A stretch of DNA of 64,000 bases, taken from Kitasatospora aureofaciens. Lineage in GTDB: Bacteria > Actinomycetota > Actinomycetes > Streptomycetales > Streptomycetaceae. The notes below the pieces were generated by a model. It was not told where the DNA came from. It searched no databases and saw only the letters and a program-made list of their open reading frames with translations. The stretch is taken from positions 62,001 to 126,000 of the forward strand of contig NZ_JPRF03000043.1 in NCBI RefSeq assembly GCF_001188955.3. Direction: 5' to 3'. This document shows positions 45,205-52,927 of the stretch, in pieces; position 1 is the first letter of the stretch; each line of letters opens with the position of its first letter. Position numbers and translations under genes: made by a program.

Positions 45205-45996
45205 TCAGACGATCGTGAAGGGCTCGGCGTTGGAGTTGCCGCCGCAGGTGTGGACCGTGATACTTCCGGCCCCGGTGGCGAGTCCGCCGGGCACGGTGGC
45301 GACGAGCTGGGTGTCACTGATGGGGGTGAAAACCGCGGTGGCGGTGGCGGCGGCGCTGTCGGTGAAGGTGACGGTGTCGACGTTGACGAAACCGGTGCCG
45401 TTGACGGTGATTTGGTCCCCCGCAGTGCCCGATGCGGGCAGCACCGAGGTGATGGTCGGCGCGAGGTAGTAGTCGATCTGGGTGCTGCCCGAGGTGCTGG
45501 TGCCGCCGGCGGTGGTGATGGTCACCGGCTGGGTCGAGACCGTGGTGACCTGGCCCGGGTTGGCCGGCGCGGTGAAGGTGACCTGGCTCGACTGGGTGGG
45601 GGCGACCGCCACGGTACCGACGGTGCCCACCGCGACGTGCGTGCCGGTGAGGAAGTTGGTGCCGAACAGCGTGACCGCACCGCCGGTGGCGGCCGGCAGG
45701 CAGGTGACGTTCGTCCCCGTGGTCGTCGGTGTGGCGATGACGAAGAACGGCAGCGCGTTGCTGGTGGTGCCGCTGCTGCTGGTGACACTGACCGAGACCT
45801 GGCCGGAGCACGGCGCCGAGCTGGGCACCACGAAGGTGACCTGGGTGGCGGTGACAGTCGTCGGAGTGACCGTCGCCGCACCGAAGTTTACCCTCGTCGT
45901 GGTGGACAGAGAGGTGCCGTTGATCTGGACGGTGTCCCCGGCCTTGCCCTGGTTGGTGGTGGTCGTCGTGTCCACCAGCGAAGTGATGGTTGCCAT
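45205..45996 (-). CDS. IPT/TIG-domain protein (three domains)
   Basis: A 263-residue all-beta protein of three IPT/TIG immunoglobulin-like domains, each starting I-T-S-L/V and containing G-x-x-V-T/Q-I/V-N/F-G-T-x-F/L (for example G-D-T-V-Q-I-N-G-T-S-L and G-D-Q-I-T-V-N-G-T-G-F). No signal peptide is visible: it starts directly M-A-T-I-T-S-L. AAGGAGAAAG precedes ATG 45996. Its role is unknown; paralogues lie at 45.0, 51.9 and 52.9 kb. Confidence 0.82.
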   Translation of the reverse strand: MATITSLVDTTTTTNQGKAGDTVQINGTSLSTTTRVNFGAATVTPTTVTATQVTFVVPSSAPCSGQVSVSVTSSSGTTSNALPFFVIATPTTTGTNVTCLPAATGGAVTLFGTNFLTGTHVAVGTVGTVAVAPTQSSQVTFTAPANPGQVTTVSTQPVTITTAGGTSTSGSTQIDYYLAPTITSVLPASGTAGDQITVNGTGFVNVDTVTFTDSAAATATAVFTPISDTQLVATVPGGLATGAGSITVHTCGGNSNAEPFTIV

Positions 45997-46301
45997 GATC
46001 TTTCTCCTTCGAACGTGCCTGCCGCCCTGCCGGGAGTGAGCAGGAGCAGGCGGATGGATGACGCGGCCAAGCAGCCGCATGGGCAGCCCCGGTGGGCGCA
46101 GTGGGGCGGGAGGACATGTGAAGGCCGTCGCCTCAGGGCGCCTGGGCGGGTGGTCTTGTGTGAAGCGACGAGACGCCACCTCACGGGGCGCCGTCAACCT
46201 CGCTCAACTTCGTGGTTGCGGCGCGGTCGGAGCAGGCACGGGCGCGTTCGCTCACTGCGCCAGGAACCGGTTCCGGCAGGAAAGTTGAATGCCCTGGGTT
46301 T

Positions 46302-46863
46302 TCAGCATGGGGCGGTCAAAGGGGTGGTGGCGGCGCAGTTGTTCGGGGCGTTGCCGGCCACGATGCTGGCGAGCAGCGTGATGGAACCCGCGTTCCGGTA
46401 GATGACGCCGCCGTTGACGCTGGCGGTGTTACCGGTGACGCTGCTGGCGGTCATCGTCAGCGCGGTATCGGTGTAGATGCCGCCGCCGTACGAAGCGTGG
46501 CTGCCCCGGACGGCGCCCGCGGTGATGGTCACCGACCCGCCGAGGTTGGCGATGCCGCCGCCCACGCCGAGGGCGGCGTCACCGTTGCTGACCGTGACCG
46601 TGCCCAAGGTGAGCGGCCCGTGGGCAAGCGGGAATTCCTAGGGCCTGTCCACTGGATGTAGGTGCAAAACGGCGCAAGGATCAGGTCACCGCCCCCGCGG
46701 CGTTGGCTTCGTCGACGGCATTGACCAATGCCGTCTCGCTGCACGGCACGACCCCCACTTGCGCCGAACCCACGGCATCTGCGGGTGCTGCCGCAGCGGT
46801 GAGCAAGAGCCTGCCGACCGCGCCGGACCCGGCTGGTAATCGAAATATGTTGATGGCTCGCAC
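46302..46863 (-). pseudogene. Beta-helix repeat protein, decayed inverted paralogue
   Basis: GTG 46863 starts R-A-I-N-I-F-R-L-P-A-G-S-G-A-V-G, a signal-peptide-like start matching the intact gene at 51030-51725. The protein runs to V-P-C-S-E-T-A-L-V, then a shift near 46695, a deletion of about 60 residues near 46630-46650, and the conserved end G-G-G-I-A-N-L-G-G-S-V and G-G-G-I-Y-T-D-T-A-L-T-M-T to N-N-C-A-A-T-T-P-L-T-A-P-C. It also shares upstream DNA with the plus-strand gene. Confidence 0.75.
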
Positions 46864-47206
46864 AACGCCCCCCTTGGACGTATGAGCCACCCTCATCAGC
46901 CGATGCGCCGCGAGAGCGCGTCGGCCGACGGCTTCCTCCGGTGGGTGCCCTCGCGAACCCGCGCCAGTATGCGCAGGCAGATGCCAGCTGCGTTCCCCAG
47001 CGGAGGGATGGGCAGCCCACCTGGTCGGATACCACAAGTAAGCCATCAGGGCTGCGTACGAACAAGAGCTTTGACCGTTCGCCACCCATTCAGCGGAGCG
47101 CACGCGAGTCTTCGGGGCGCACGGGCCCCACGCCGGAGGCCGTCCCGGGTGAGCTGGGGACTGGGTGCTTGTGTACTGATCGCCTGTGCCGGTCGTTGTA
47201 CCGGGC

Positions 47207-47470
47207 ATGACGGTTGCGGAACGGAACTGGTGGACGCTGGCGCGGGTGCGCTTCCTGGAGAAAGTCGATGTCGGAGCGGTGCATCCACGGCGCCGGCGGG
47301 TCTTCCGACTGGGGGAAGAGGAGGTGATGGTCCAATGGGGCCTCGCCGGACGGCGGGTGGACCGGGGCACCTGGTGGACCAGCACGGACATCAACGGTGC
47401 GTACATCGTGATGTCCACCTCGGTCGAGGTCCTCGAAGTACTCGAGGAACAGCCGCCCACCAGCTGGTGA
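47207..47470 (+). CDS. Hypothetical protein, 87 residues (duplicated locus)
   Basis: A small basic protein: W-W-T-L-A-R-V-R-F-L-E-K-V-D-V-G-A, then W-W-T-S-T-D-I-N-G-A-Y-I-V-M-S-T-S-V-E-V-L-E-V-L-E-E-Q-P-P. ATG 47207 or GTG 47186 could start it; neither has a strong ribosome site. A second, broken copy is at 55232-55445. Not recognised as a known family. Confidence 0.5.
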   Translation: MTVAERNWWTLARVRFLEKVDVGAVHPRRRRVFRLGEEEVMVQWGLAGRRVDRGTWWTSTDINGAYIVMSTSVEVLEVLEEQPPTSW

Positions 47471-48165
47471 ACCGGCGGCCGCCGCAAGGCCCCCCGGCAT
47501 CCGGGGAGCACTCCGCGGCGAGGGGTGTTCGATGCGGCGCTGTAGCCGCCGGCGAGGCGGGCGGCAGATTTCGGTATGGCAGGCGGGCCGAGAGCACCGG
47601 GGCAGTCGCGTTCGGGTCTGCCGGGGTCGTGGTCGCCGGCCGGCGGTGCTGTTGTTGACGGCGGGCGCGCATCCCCAGGCCTGGATTGCGCGCCCGCGCG
47701 GACTACGGAACCGGGGGGGCGCCGTAGCCACTCGACCACCGTAGCCAACCGCAGCTATTCCAGGACGAGCGAGGCGTCGCGGCTCATCATGGGTAGAACA
47801 CCTCGATTTGATCAGGGCGTGCCTACCGGGTCGACGACCGAATGCGTCCAAGAAGTGCGACGGAAGGTGCAGACGGCCGGGCCCGGGATCTTCCGTGTTT
47901 CTCTGTTCGCCGGAGAGACGATCTCCTCGCTCGTTGGCCGGGTCGCCGCCCTCTACGGCCTGGGCGACGCCGATGCCGGCTTCTCGTAGCCGCACGGCCC
48001 GCTGCGACACACGTGGCATCCCATCGACTCGCTACCTCGAAGTGATCGGATCAGGGCATTTAATGATGTTTTGTCCTGATTTTTTTGTCAGGCGCCCTGT
48101 CGTGCCCGCGCCTTGTAGCGTGAGGGGCGCAGGGCGCTTCGCTGTGAGGAGAGGTGAACCCGCGG
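47471..48165. other. Region with a TniQ-like fragment and an AT-rich patch
   Basis: Near 47890-47989 the plus strand encodes F-R-V-S-L-F-A-G-E-T-I-S-S-L-V-G-R-V-A-A-L-Y-G-L, which resembles the N-terminal TniQ motif (P-G-E-S-x-x-S-x-x-x-R-L-A). The rest is missing. At 48055-48092 is a strikingly AT-rich patch with CCTGA-N8-TCAGG (48075-48092), which may hold the promoter of the Gly-rich gene. Confidence 0.35.
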
Positions 48166-49737
48166 ATGAGCGCTCGTACTCGCGGACAAGACGATCTGCC
48201 GTGGTACCAGGTCAGCCGTCACCGGCCCGTGGCCGTGTTCAACAGGGCCCCGGCCGGTGGGACGACCCCGGTCCGTACCGCCGTCGCGTCCGACCCGGTC
48301 GGCTCGGGTGGACGACATGGGGAGCGCGGGGTGGGGGCGGTATCGATGGGGAGCGCGCTGCTGTCCGGCATGGCGCTGCTGGCGGCCACGGCTCCACCGG
48401 TGGCCGCCGCGCCGGTGGGGGCCGTGCCGGTGCGGGTGCAGCGGGCTGATCCGTCGCAGACCTTCACCTTCACCGGCGCTTCGCAGACCTTGACGGTCCC
48501 GGCGGGGGCGGTGGTGACGATCACCGCGGACGGCGCCGGTGGCGCCGACAACACCGGCACCGCCTGTACCGTCACGGGGACGGGCGGGACGGGGGCGCAG
48601 GTGGTGACCACCCTGCCGCAAACCGTCGCCCCTACGACGTTCACCATCGATGTCGGCGGTACCGGCGGCAAAGGCTGCAACGGCACCGGGACGGGGGGTG
48701 CCGGGGGGTTCAACGGCGGCGCCCCGGGTGGGGGCGGCGCGGGCAGTGGTGCCCATTTCGAAGGTCCGGGTGGGGGCGGAGCTTCCAGCGTCAGCGCGGG
48801 CGGCTCCTTGCTGGTGGTCGCCGGGGGCGGCGGTGCCGCCGGCGGCACCGGAGCCGGCTCTGCGGGAGGGAACGGGGGCAACGGCGGAACAGCGGATGGC
48901 ACCGGCGGTACCGCGGGAAGTGCCACCGGCCCTGGGGCTTCACCGGGGCAGGGCGGGGGTGGTGGCAGCACCACCACCAGCACCGGTGGCGCCGGCGGGG
49001 CCGCCGGCACCGCTGCATTCTGTGCGGCCACGCATGGCGGGCCGGGAGGCGGGTTCACCGGTGCCGCGGTCGGCACCGGCGGTACCGGCGGCACCTTCGA
49101 CGGCGGCTGCACCTCCACTACCGGTGCCGGTGGGGGCGGTGGGGGCGGATACTTCGCCGGCGGGGGCGGCGGCAGCGCCACCGTCAACAGCAACGGCACC
49201 TCGGCGGGCGGGGGTGGAGGTGGTGGGGGCAGCAGCTTCGCCACCCCCACGGGTCTCCCCACGTCCTACGCGCCGTCGACGATCGGGACAGCGAACCACA
49301 ACGGCCAGGTGACCATCTCCTACACGGTCCCGTCCTTGACCATCGCCAAGACCCACACCAGGCACTTCACCCAGGGGCGGGACGGCACCTACACCATCAC
49401 CGTCGGCAACGCCGCCGGAGCCGCCCCGACCGACGGCACCACGGTCACCGTGTACGACACCCTCCCCGACGGGCTCAGAGCCGACAGCATCAGCGGCACG
49501 GGATGGAACTGCACCCTGAACAACCTCACCTGCACCCGCAGCGACGTCCTTGCCGCCGGAAGCAGCTACCCGCCCATCACCCTGGAGGTCGACGTCTCCT
49601 GCAGCGCCCGCGACCAGGTGACGAACACCGTCACCGCCATCGGCGGCGGCGACACCGTCAGCCACATCGCCTCCGACCCCACCAGGATCAAGCGCCACGA
49701 GCACCACGAGCGCTGCGAGCGCCACGAGCACTGGTAG
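48166..49737 (+). CDS. Secreted glycine-rich protein with DUF11 domain and His-rich tail
   Basis: A 523-residue protein. A long N-region is followed by a signal-like segment (A-L-L-S-G-M-A-L-L-A-A-T-A-P-P-V-A-A-A). Residues about 100-370 are Gly-rich with G-G-T-G-G and G-G-G-G repeats in a thin beta-strand frame (F-T-F-T-G-A-S-Q-T-L-T-V-P, V-T-I-T-A-D-G-A-G-G). Residues about 390-505 are a DUF11-type domain (L-T-I-A-K-T-H, Y-T-I-T-V-G-N, V-Y-D-T-L-P-D-G-L). The tail is H-E-H-H-E-R-C-E-R-H-E-H-W. ATG 48166 is chosen; GTG 48154 in frame is nearly as good. Probably extracellular or wall-associated. Confidence 0.75.
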   Translation: MSARTRGQDDLPWYQVSRHRPVAVFNRAPAGGTTPVRTAVASDPVGSGGRHGERGVGAVSMGSALLSGMALLAATAPPVAAAPVGAVPVRVQRADPSQTFTFTGASQTLTVPAGAVVTITADGAGGADNTGTACTVTGTGGTGAQVVTTLPQTVAPTTFTIDVGGTGGKGCNGTGTGGAGGFNGGAPGGGGAGSGAHFEGPGGGGASSVSAGGSLLVVAGGGGAAGGTGAGSAGGNGGNGGTADGTGGTAGSATGPGASPGQGGGGGSTTTSTGGAGGAAGTAAFCAATHGGPGGGFTGAAVGTGGTGGTFDGGCTSTTGAGGGGGGGYFAGGGGGSATVNSNGTSAGGGGGGGGSSFATPTGLPTSYAPSTIGTANHNGQVTISYTVPSLTIAKTHTRHFTQGRDGTYTITVGNAAGAAPTDGTTVTVYDTLPDGLRADSISGTGWNCTLNNLTCTRSDVLAAGSSYPPITLEVDVSCSARDQVTNTVTAIGGGDTVSHIASDPTRIKRHEHHERCERHEHW

Positions 49738-49760
49738 ACCGACCGACCCGGAGCCACGGC

Positions 49761-49826
49761 GGGGCCGTCCGCACGACGGCCCCGTAGGAAGCTGCCCACC
49801 GTATCGCGCCGGTCGGCGCGATACGG
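49761..49826 (+). terminator. Double hairpin after the Gly-rich gene
   Basis: Two hairpins in tandem: GGGGCCGT/ACGGCCCC (49761-49783) and CCGTATCGCGCC-GGTC-GGCGCGATACGG (49799-49826). They start 23 bases after the stop. Confidence 0.7.
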
Positions 49827-49919
49827 GGAGGTCTCCGCAGTCTTCTTCGCGGGCGCCGCCTTCTTCGCCGCGGGCTGCTTCGCGGGTGCCGGCAGTCCGG
49901 CCAGGGCCTGCAGCCACGG

Positions 49920-50075
49920 CGTAGAACTGCGCGGCGTTGGCCGCAGACTGCTCGTGGGTGAGGGTGGTGTCGAAGACCCGGTCGACGCGGGTGCGGAAGC
50001 GGTCCTTCAAGTCCTCGGGCAGGCCGAGGAGTTCGGCGATGAGCCGGATCGACAGCGGGTCAACCGACCCAATGA
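49920..50075 (-). pseudogene. Fragment of a cytochrome P450
   Basis: The minus strand encodes D-P-L-S-I-R-L-I-A-E-L-L-G-L-P-E-D-L-K-D-R-F-R, then R-V-F-D-T-T-L-T-H-E-Q, which resembles the D/E-helix part of actinomycete P450s (V-I-A-E-L-L-G-V-P). No heme-binding Cys or I-helix is present. It then runs into Lys/Ala-rich sequence that is not P450. Confidence 0.5.
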
Positions 50076-50207
50076 GGCCGGTCGATCCGACGCCATGTCG
50101 GGTTGGCCTGCCTGATTGCGTTGCGGGACGCTTTCGGGCCCTCTGTGTGGTCACAGAGGGCACGATGCGGTCTCCCTGGTCAAGCAAAGTTTCGGGGTAG
50201 GGGTGGA

Positions 50208-50460
50208 TCAGTTGCCCGGCGTGATGGTGGGCAGGTAGCCCTTGGGGTCCAGTCGCGGGGTTGCGGAGCGTGTTGCGGCTGCAGGGTCGGCGGGCAACTT
50301 GGGCGATCTGGAAGAAGTGGAGAGGGACTGGGCGGCGACGCCGCAGATGCGGCGAGTGCGGCTGCGTTCGATGGCCTCGTGGCTCTTGAGGTAGCCGTTG
50401 AAGTGGTCGACGCGGTGGCGCAGGCGGAAATAGTGGTTGGACTCAAGCAAGCCGTCCGTG
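50208..50460 (-). pseudogene. Fragment of a transposase-like protein
   Basis: Minus strand: S-N-H-Y-F-R-L-R-H-R-V-D-H-F-N-G-Y-L-K-S-H-E-A-I and R-I-C-G-V-A-A-Q-S resemble the C-terminal part of a transposase-like protein frequent in actinomycete elements. Frameshifts follow. Not confidently placed in a family. I see no gene in 50461-51029; the last 100 bases, shared with the inverted paralogue, should hold the beta-helix gene's promoter. Confidence 0.4.
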
Positions 50461-51029
50461 GTCGAGTGCCTGCCAGAAGTGGATGTCGGCCTCGCGGGCG
50501 AAGGTGAGGAACTCACGGCGGCAGACCTGAGGCGCTGGCGTACATCTCCCCTGTCCGCAGCTCGGCGGTCAACTTCTACGAGAAAGATCACCGTCAACTG
50601 TGAACGCAGGCTCGCCTGGCTCGACGATCGCGGGCACCGGCCGCTGCGCAGGCGCGGTACCGATGCCCGGCCACGGTCGACATCCGGCAGCCCCAGTACG
50701 GTCGTTCCCGTCGGCCTGGAGGGATGGGGCTGCATCGTGCGCTGAACGCTGCCGGGCATCTCACGTCCCTCCCAGCCCGGCGGCGCGCGTTGCGCCAAGT
50801 GGGTGATTGACAGTCATATACCTTGTTTCAACGGTTGCTTGGATGACTCACTTGTGGTGTCCGATCAGGGGGCTGCCCATCCCTCCGTTGGGGAAGGCAG
50901 CCCATCGGTATGTGGTGGTGTGTGCCTGTCACAGGCCCGCGAGGGCCCCCATCGGAGGAGACTGTCGGCCGACGCGCTGTCCCAGCGCACGGGCTGACGA
51001 GGGTGGCTCAGGCGTCCGGGGAGGCGTTC

Positions 51030-51725
51030 TTGCGAGCCATCAACATACTTCGAGTGCTGTTCGGGACCGGCGCTGTTGGCGCGCTCATCCTCACCGCCCC
51101 GGCGGCACACGCGCAGACCGCCCGTGCGGCGTACACGGTGATCGTGCCGTGCAGCGAAACCGCGTTGGTCAGCGCCGTCAACGCGGCCAACGCCGCCGGG
51201 GGCGGTGCCCTGATCCTGGCACCCTTTTGCACGTATTCCCTCACCAGCGCCCACAGTTCGGGTGGGGCCGGCGGACCGGCGGGGCTGCCGAACATCACCA
51301 CGCCGGTCACCATGACCGGGCTGGCCACCCAGATCACCCGCGCGCCCGGTGCGGCCGCGTTTCGCATCATCGAGGTGGACGGGCCCTCGCATCTGCCCGC
51401 CGACAACGGCCAGCTCGCCTTGACCGCGGTCGCCATCAGCAACGGTGACGCCGGTTTCGGGGTGGGCGGCGGCATCGCCAACCTCGGCGGGTCGGTCGTC
51501 CTGATCGGCGGGGGTGTCAGCAACAGCCGTGCCTCGTTCGGCGGCGGCATCTACACCGACACCGCGCTGACGATGACCACCAGCAGCGTCACCGGCAACA
51601 CCGCCACGGTCGACGGCGGCGGCATCTACCAGAACGCCGGCTCCGTCGCGCTGGTGGGCACCAACGCCTCCGGCAACACCCCGGACAACTGCGCCGCAAC
51701 CCCGCCCCTGACCGCGCCCTGCTGA
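51030..51725 (+). CDS. Secreted right-handed beta-helix repeat protein
   Basis: A 231-residue protein starting at TTG 51030 (GGGGAGG 5 bases upstream; the inverted paralogue uses GTG at the same place). The signal peptide ends near A-P-A-A-H-A-Q. The mature part begins V-I-V-P-C-S-E-T-A-L-V-S-A-V-N-A-A-N and carries short G-G-G-I-A-N-L-G-G-S-V / G-G-G-I-Y-T-D-T-A-L / S-S-V-T-G-N-T-A repeats typical of polymorphic-outer-membrane-type parallel beta-helices. Role unknown, likely surface or extracellular. It lies just upstream of two IPT genes. Confidence 0.75.
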   Translation: MRAINILRVLFGTGAVGALILTAPAAHAQTARAAYTVIVPCSETALVSAVNAANAAGGGALILAPFCTYSLTSAHSSGGAGGPAGLPNITTPVTMTGLATQITRAPGAAAFRIIEVDGPSHLPADNGQLALTAVAISNGDAGFGVGGGIANLGGSVVLIGGGVSNSRASFGGGIYTDTALTMTTSSVTGNTATVDGGGIYQNAGSVALVGTNASGNTPDNCAATPPLTAPC

Positions 51726-51974
51726 AGCCCGACGGCGGCGCCCCGGGACACACCCACCCACCCGGGCGGCAGTCAGGTCGACGGCGCGGTGGAACCACGC
51801 CGCCCGCACCACATTCCCGTGCCCGCCCCCTCTGGGCCAGCGACTTCCGGCAGCACTGCGAGCCCTGCCCCGTGACTGCCGGAACCCGATCGTGCCCTGT
51901 GCGACGGACCGTCGATTCGCCGGCTCCGGCGCACTGGGCAGCAGTGTCATCCGCAACAGCACAGGAGATCAGTC

Positions 51975-52769
51975 ATGGCACCCGTCATCACCTCCATCTC
52001 GCCCACCTCGGGCCACTCCGGCCAGACGATGACCATCACCGGCACCGGTCTGGGGAGCCTGAGCACCACCAAGGTGAACATCGGCACCAAGACGGTCACG
52101 CCCACCACGGCCAGCAACACCTCCGTCACCTTCGCCATCCCGTCGGGGTGCAGCGGCCAGGCCAACGTCACCGCGACCGTCTCCGGGGTCAACAGCAACA
52201 GCAGCGCCTTCTTCTACGTCGCCGCCCCGACGGTCACGTCGCTGAACCCCAGCACCGGCCCCGCCGCGCCCGGCGCCATCGACGTCTTCGGCACCGGTTT
52301 CGCGACCGCGACCTCGGTCGCCTTCGACGCGATCGGCACCGCCGTCCCCACCGTCCTGTCGGACAGCCACCTGAGCGTCACCCCTCCGGCCCACGGCGCC
52401 TTCACTGCTTGCACCGACGCGGCCGACGTGATCGTCAGCAGCAGCGGCGGCACCAGCTCCCCGATCGGCGCGGCGGGTCAGTTCATCTACTACGCACTGC
52501 CGACGGTCACCAGCGTGACGCCCAACACGGGGCCAGCGGGCACCACCGGCGTCATCGTCACCGGCACCTGCTTCGTCGACGTCAGCTCCGTGACGTTCAC
52601 CCCGGTCGGCGGTGGCGCGTCCACCCCGGCCGACAACGTCAGCCTCATCGGTGTGGGCAGCCTGACCCTCGACGTGCCCACCCTCGCCGCGGGCACCTAC
52701 GACATCCAGGTCACCAACCCCGGCGGCACCAGCGCGGCCGTCGCCGCCGACCACTTCACCGTCGTCTAA
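51975..52769 (+). CDS. IPT/TIG-domain protein (three domains)
   Basis: A 264-residue paralogue of the minus-strand gene at 45.2-46.0 kb. It has three IPT/TIG domains (I-T-S-I-S-P-T-S-G-H, V-T-S-L-N-P-S-T-G-P, V-T-S-V-T-P-N-T-G-P at each start). No signal peptide. AGGAGAT lies before ATG 51975. Two hairpins downstream separate it from the next gene, so it is probably transcribed alone. Confidence 0.82.
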   Translation: MAPVITSISPTSGHSGQTMTITGTGLGSLSTTKVNIGTKTVTPTTASNTSVTFAIPSGCSGQANVTATVSGVNSNSSAFFYVAAPTVTSLNPSTGPAAPGAIDVFGTGFATATSVAFDAIGTAVPTVLSDSHLSVTPPAHGAFTACTDAADVIVSSSGGTSSPIGAAGQFIYYALPTVTSVTPNTGPAGTTGVIVTGTCFVDVSSVTFTPVGGGASTPADNVSLIGVGSLTLDVPTLAAGTYDIQVTNPGGTSAAVAADHFTVV

Positions 52770-52823
52770 GCCCCAGGCGAGGCACGGGCACCGAACAGCG
52801 GGCAGCACAGTCGCCCCCTACCC

Positions 52824-52898
52824 GCGGCCCGTCGACTCGGACCCGACGGGCCGCGACCACGGACCCCATGCGCCCTGGCCGCCCACAGCGGCCAGGGC
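52824..52898 (+). terminator. Two hairpins between IPT genes
   Basis: GCGGCCCGTCG paired with 52844-52854 (11 bp), and GCCCTGGCCG paired with 52889-52898 (10 bp). They lie after the stop of the 264-residue IPT gene and before the ribosome site of the large one. Confidence 0.65.
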
Positions 52899-52927
52899 AC
52901 CCCACCAGCCACGCAAAGGAGCACCCG

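Noticed and set aside
48219..49262. A 347-codon Pro-rich frame on the minus strand
   Set aside because: It is the complement of the Gly-rich coding sequence.
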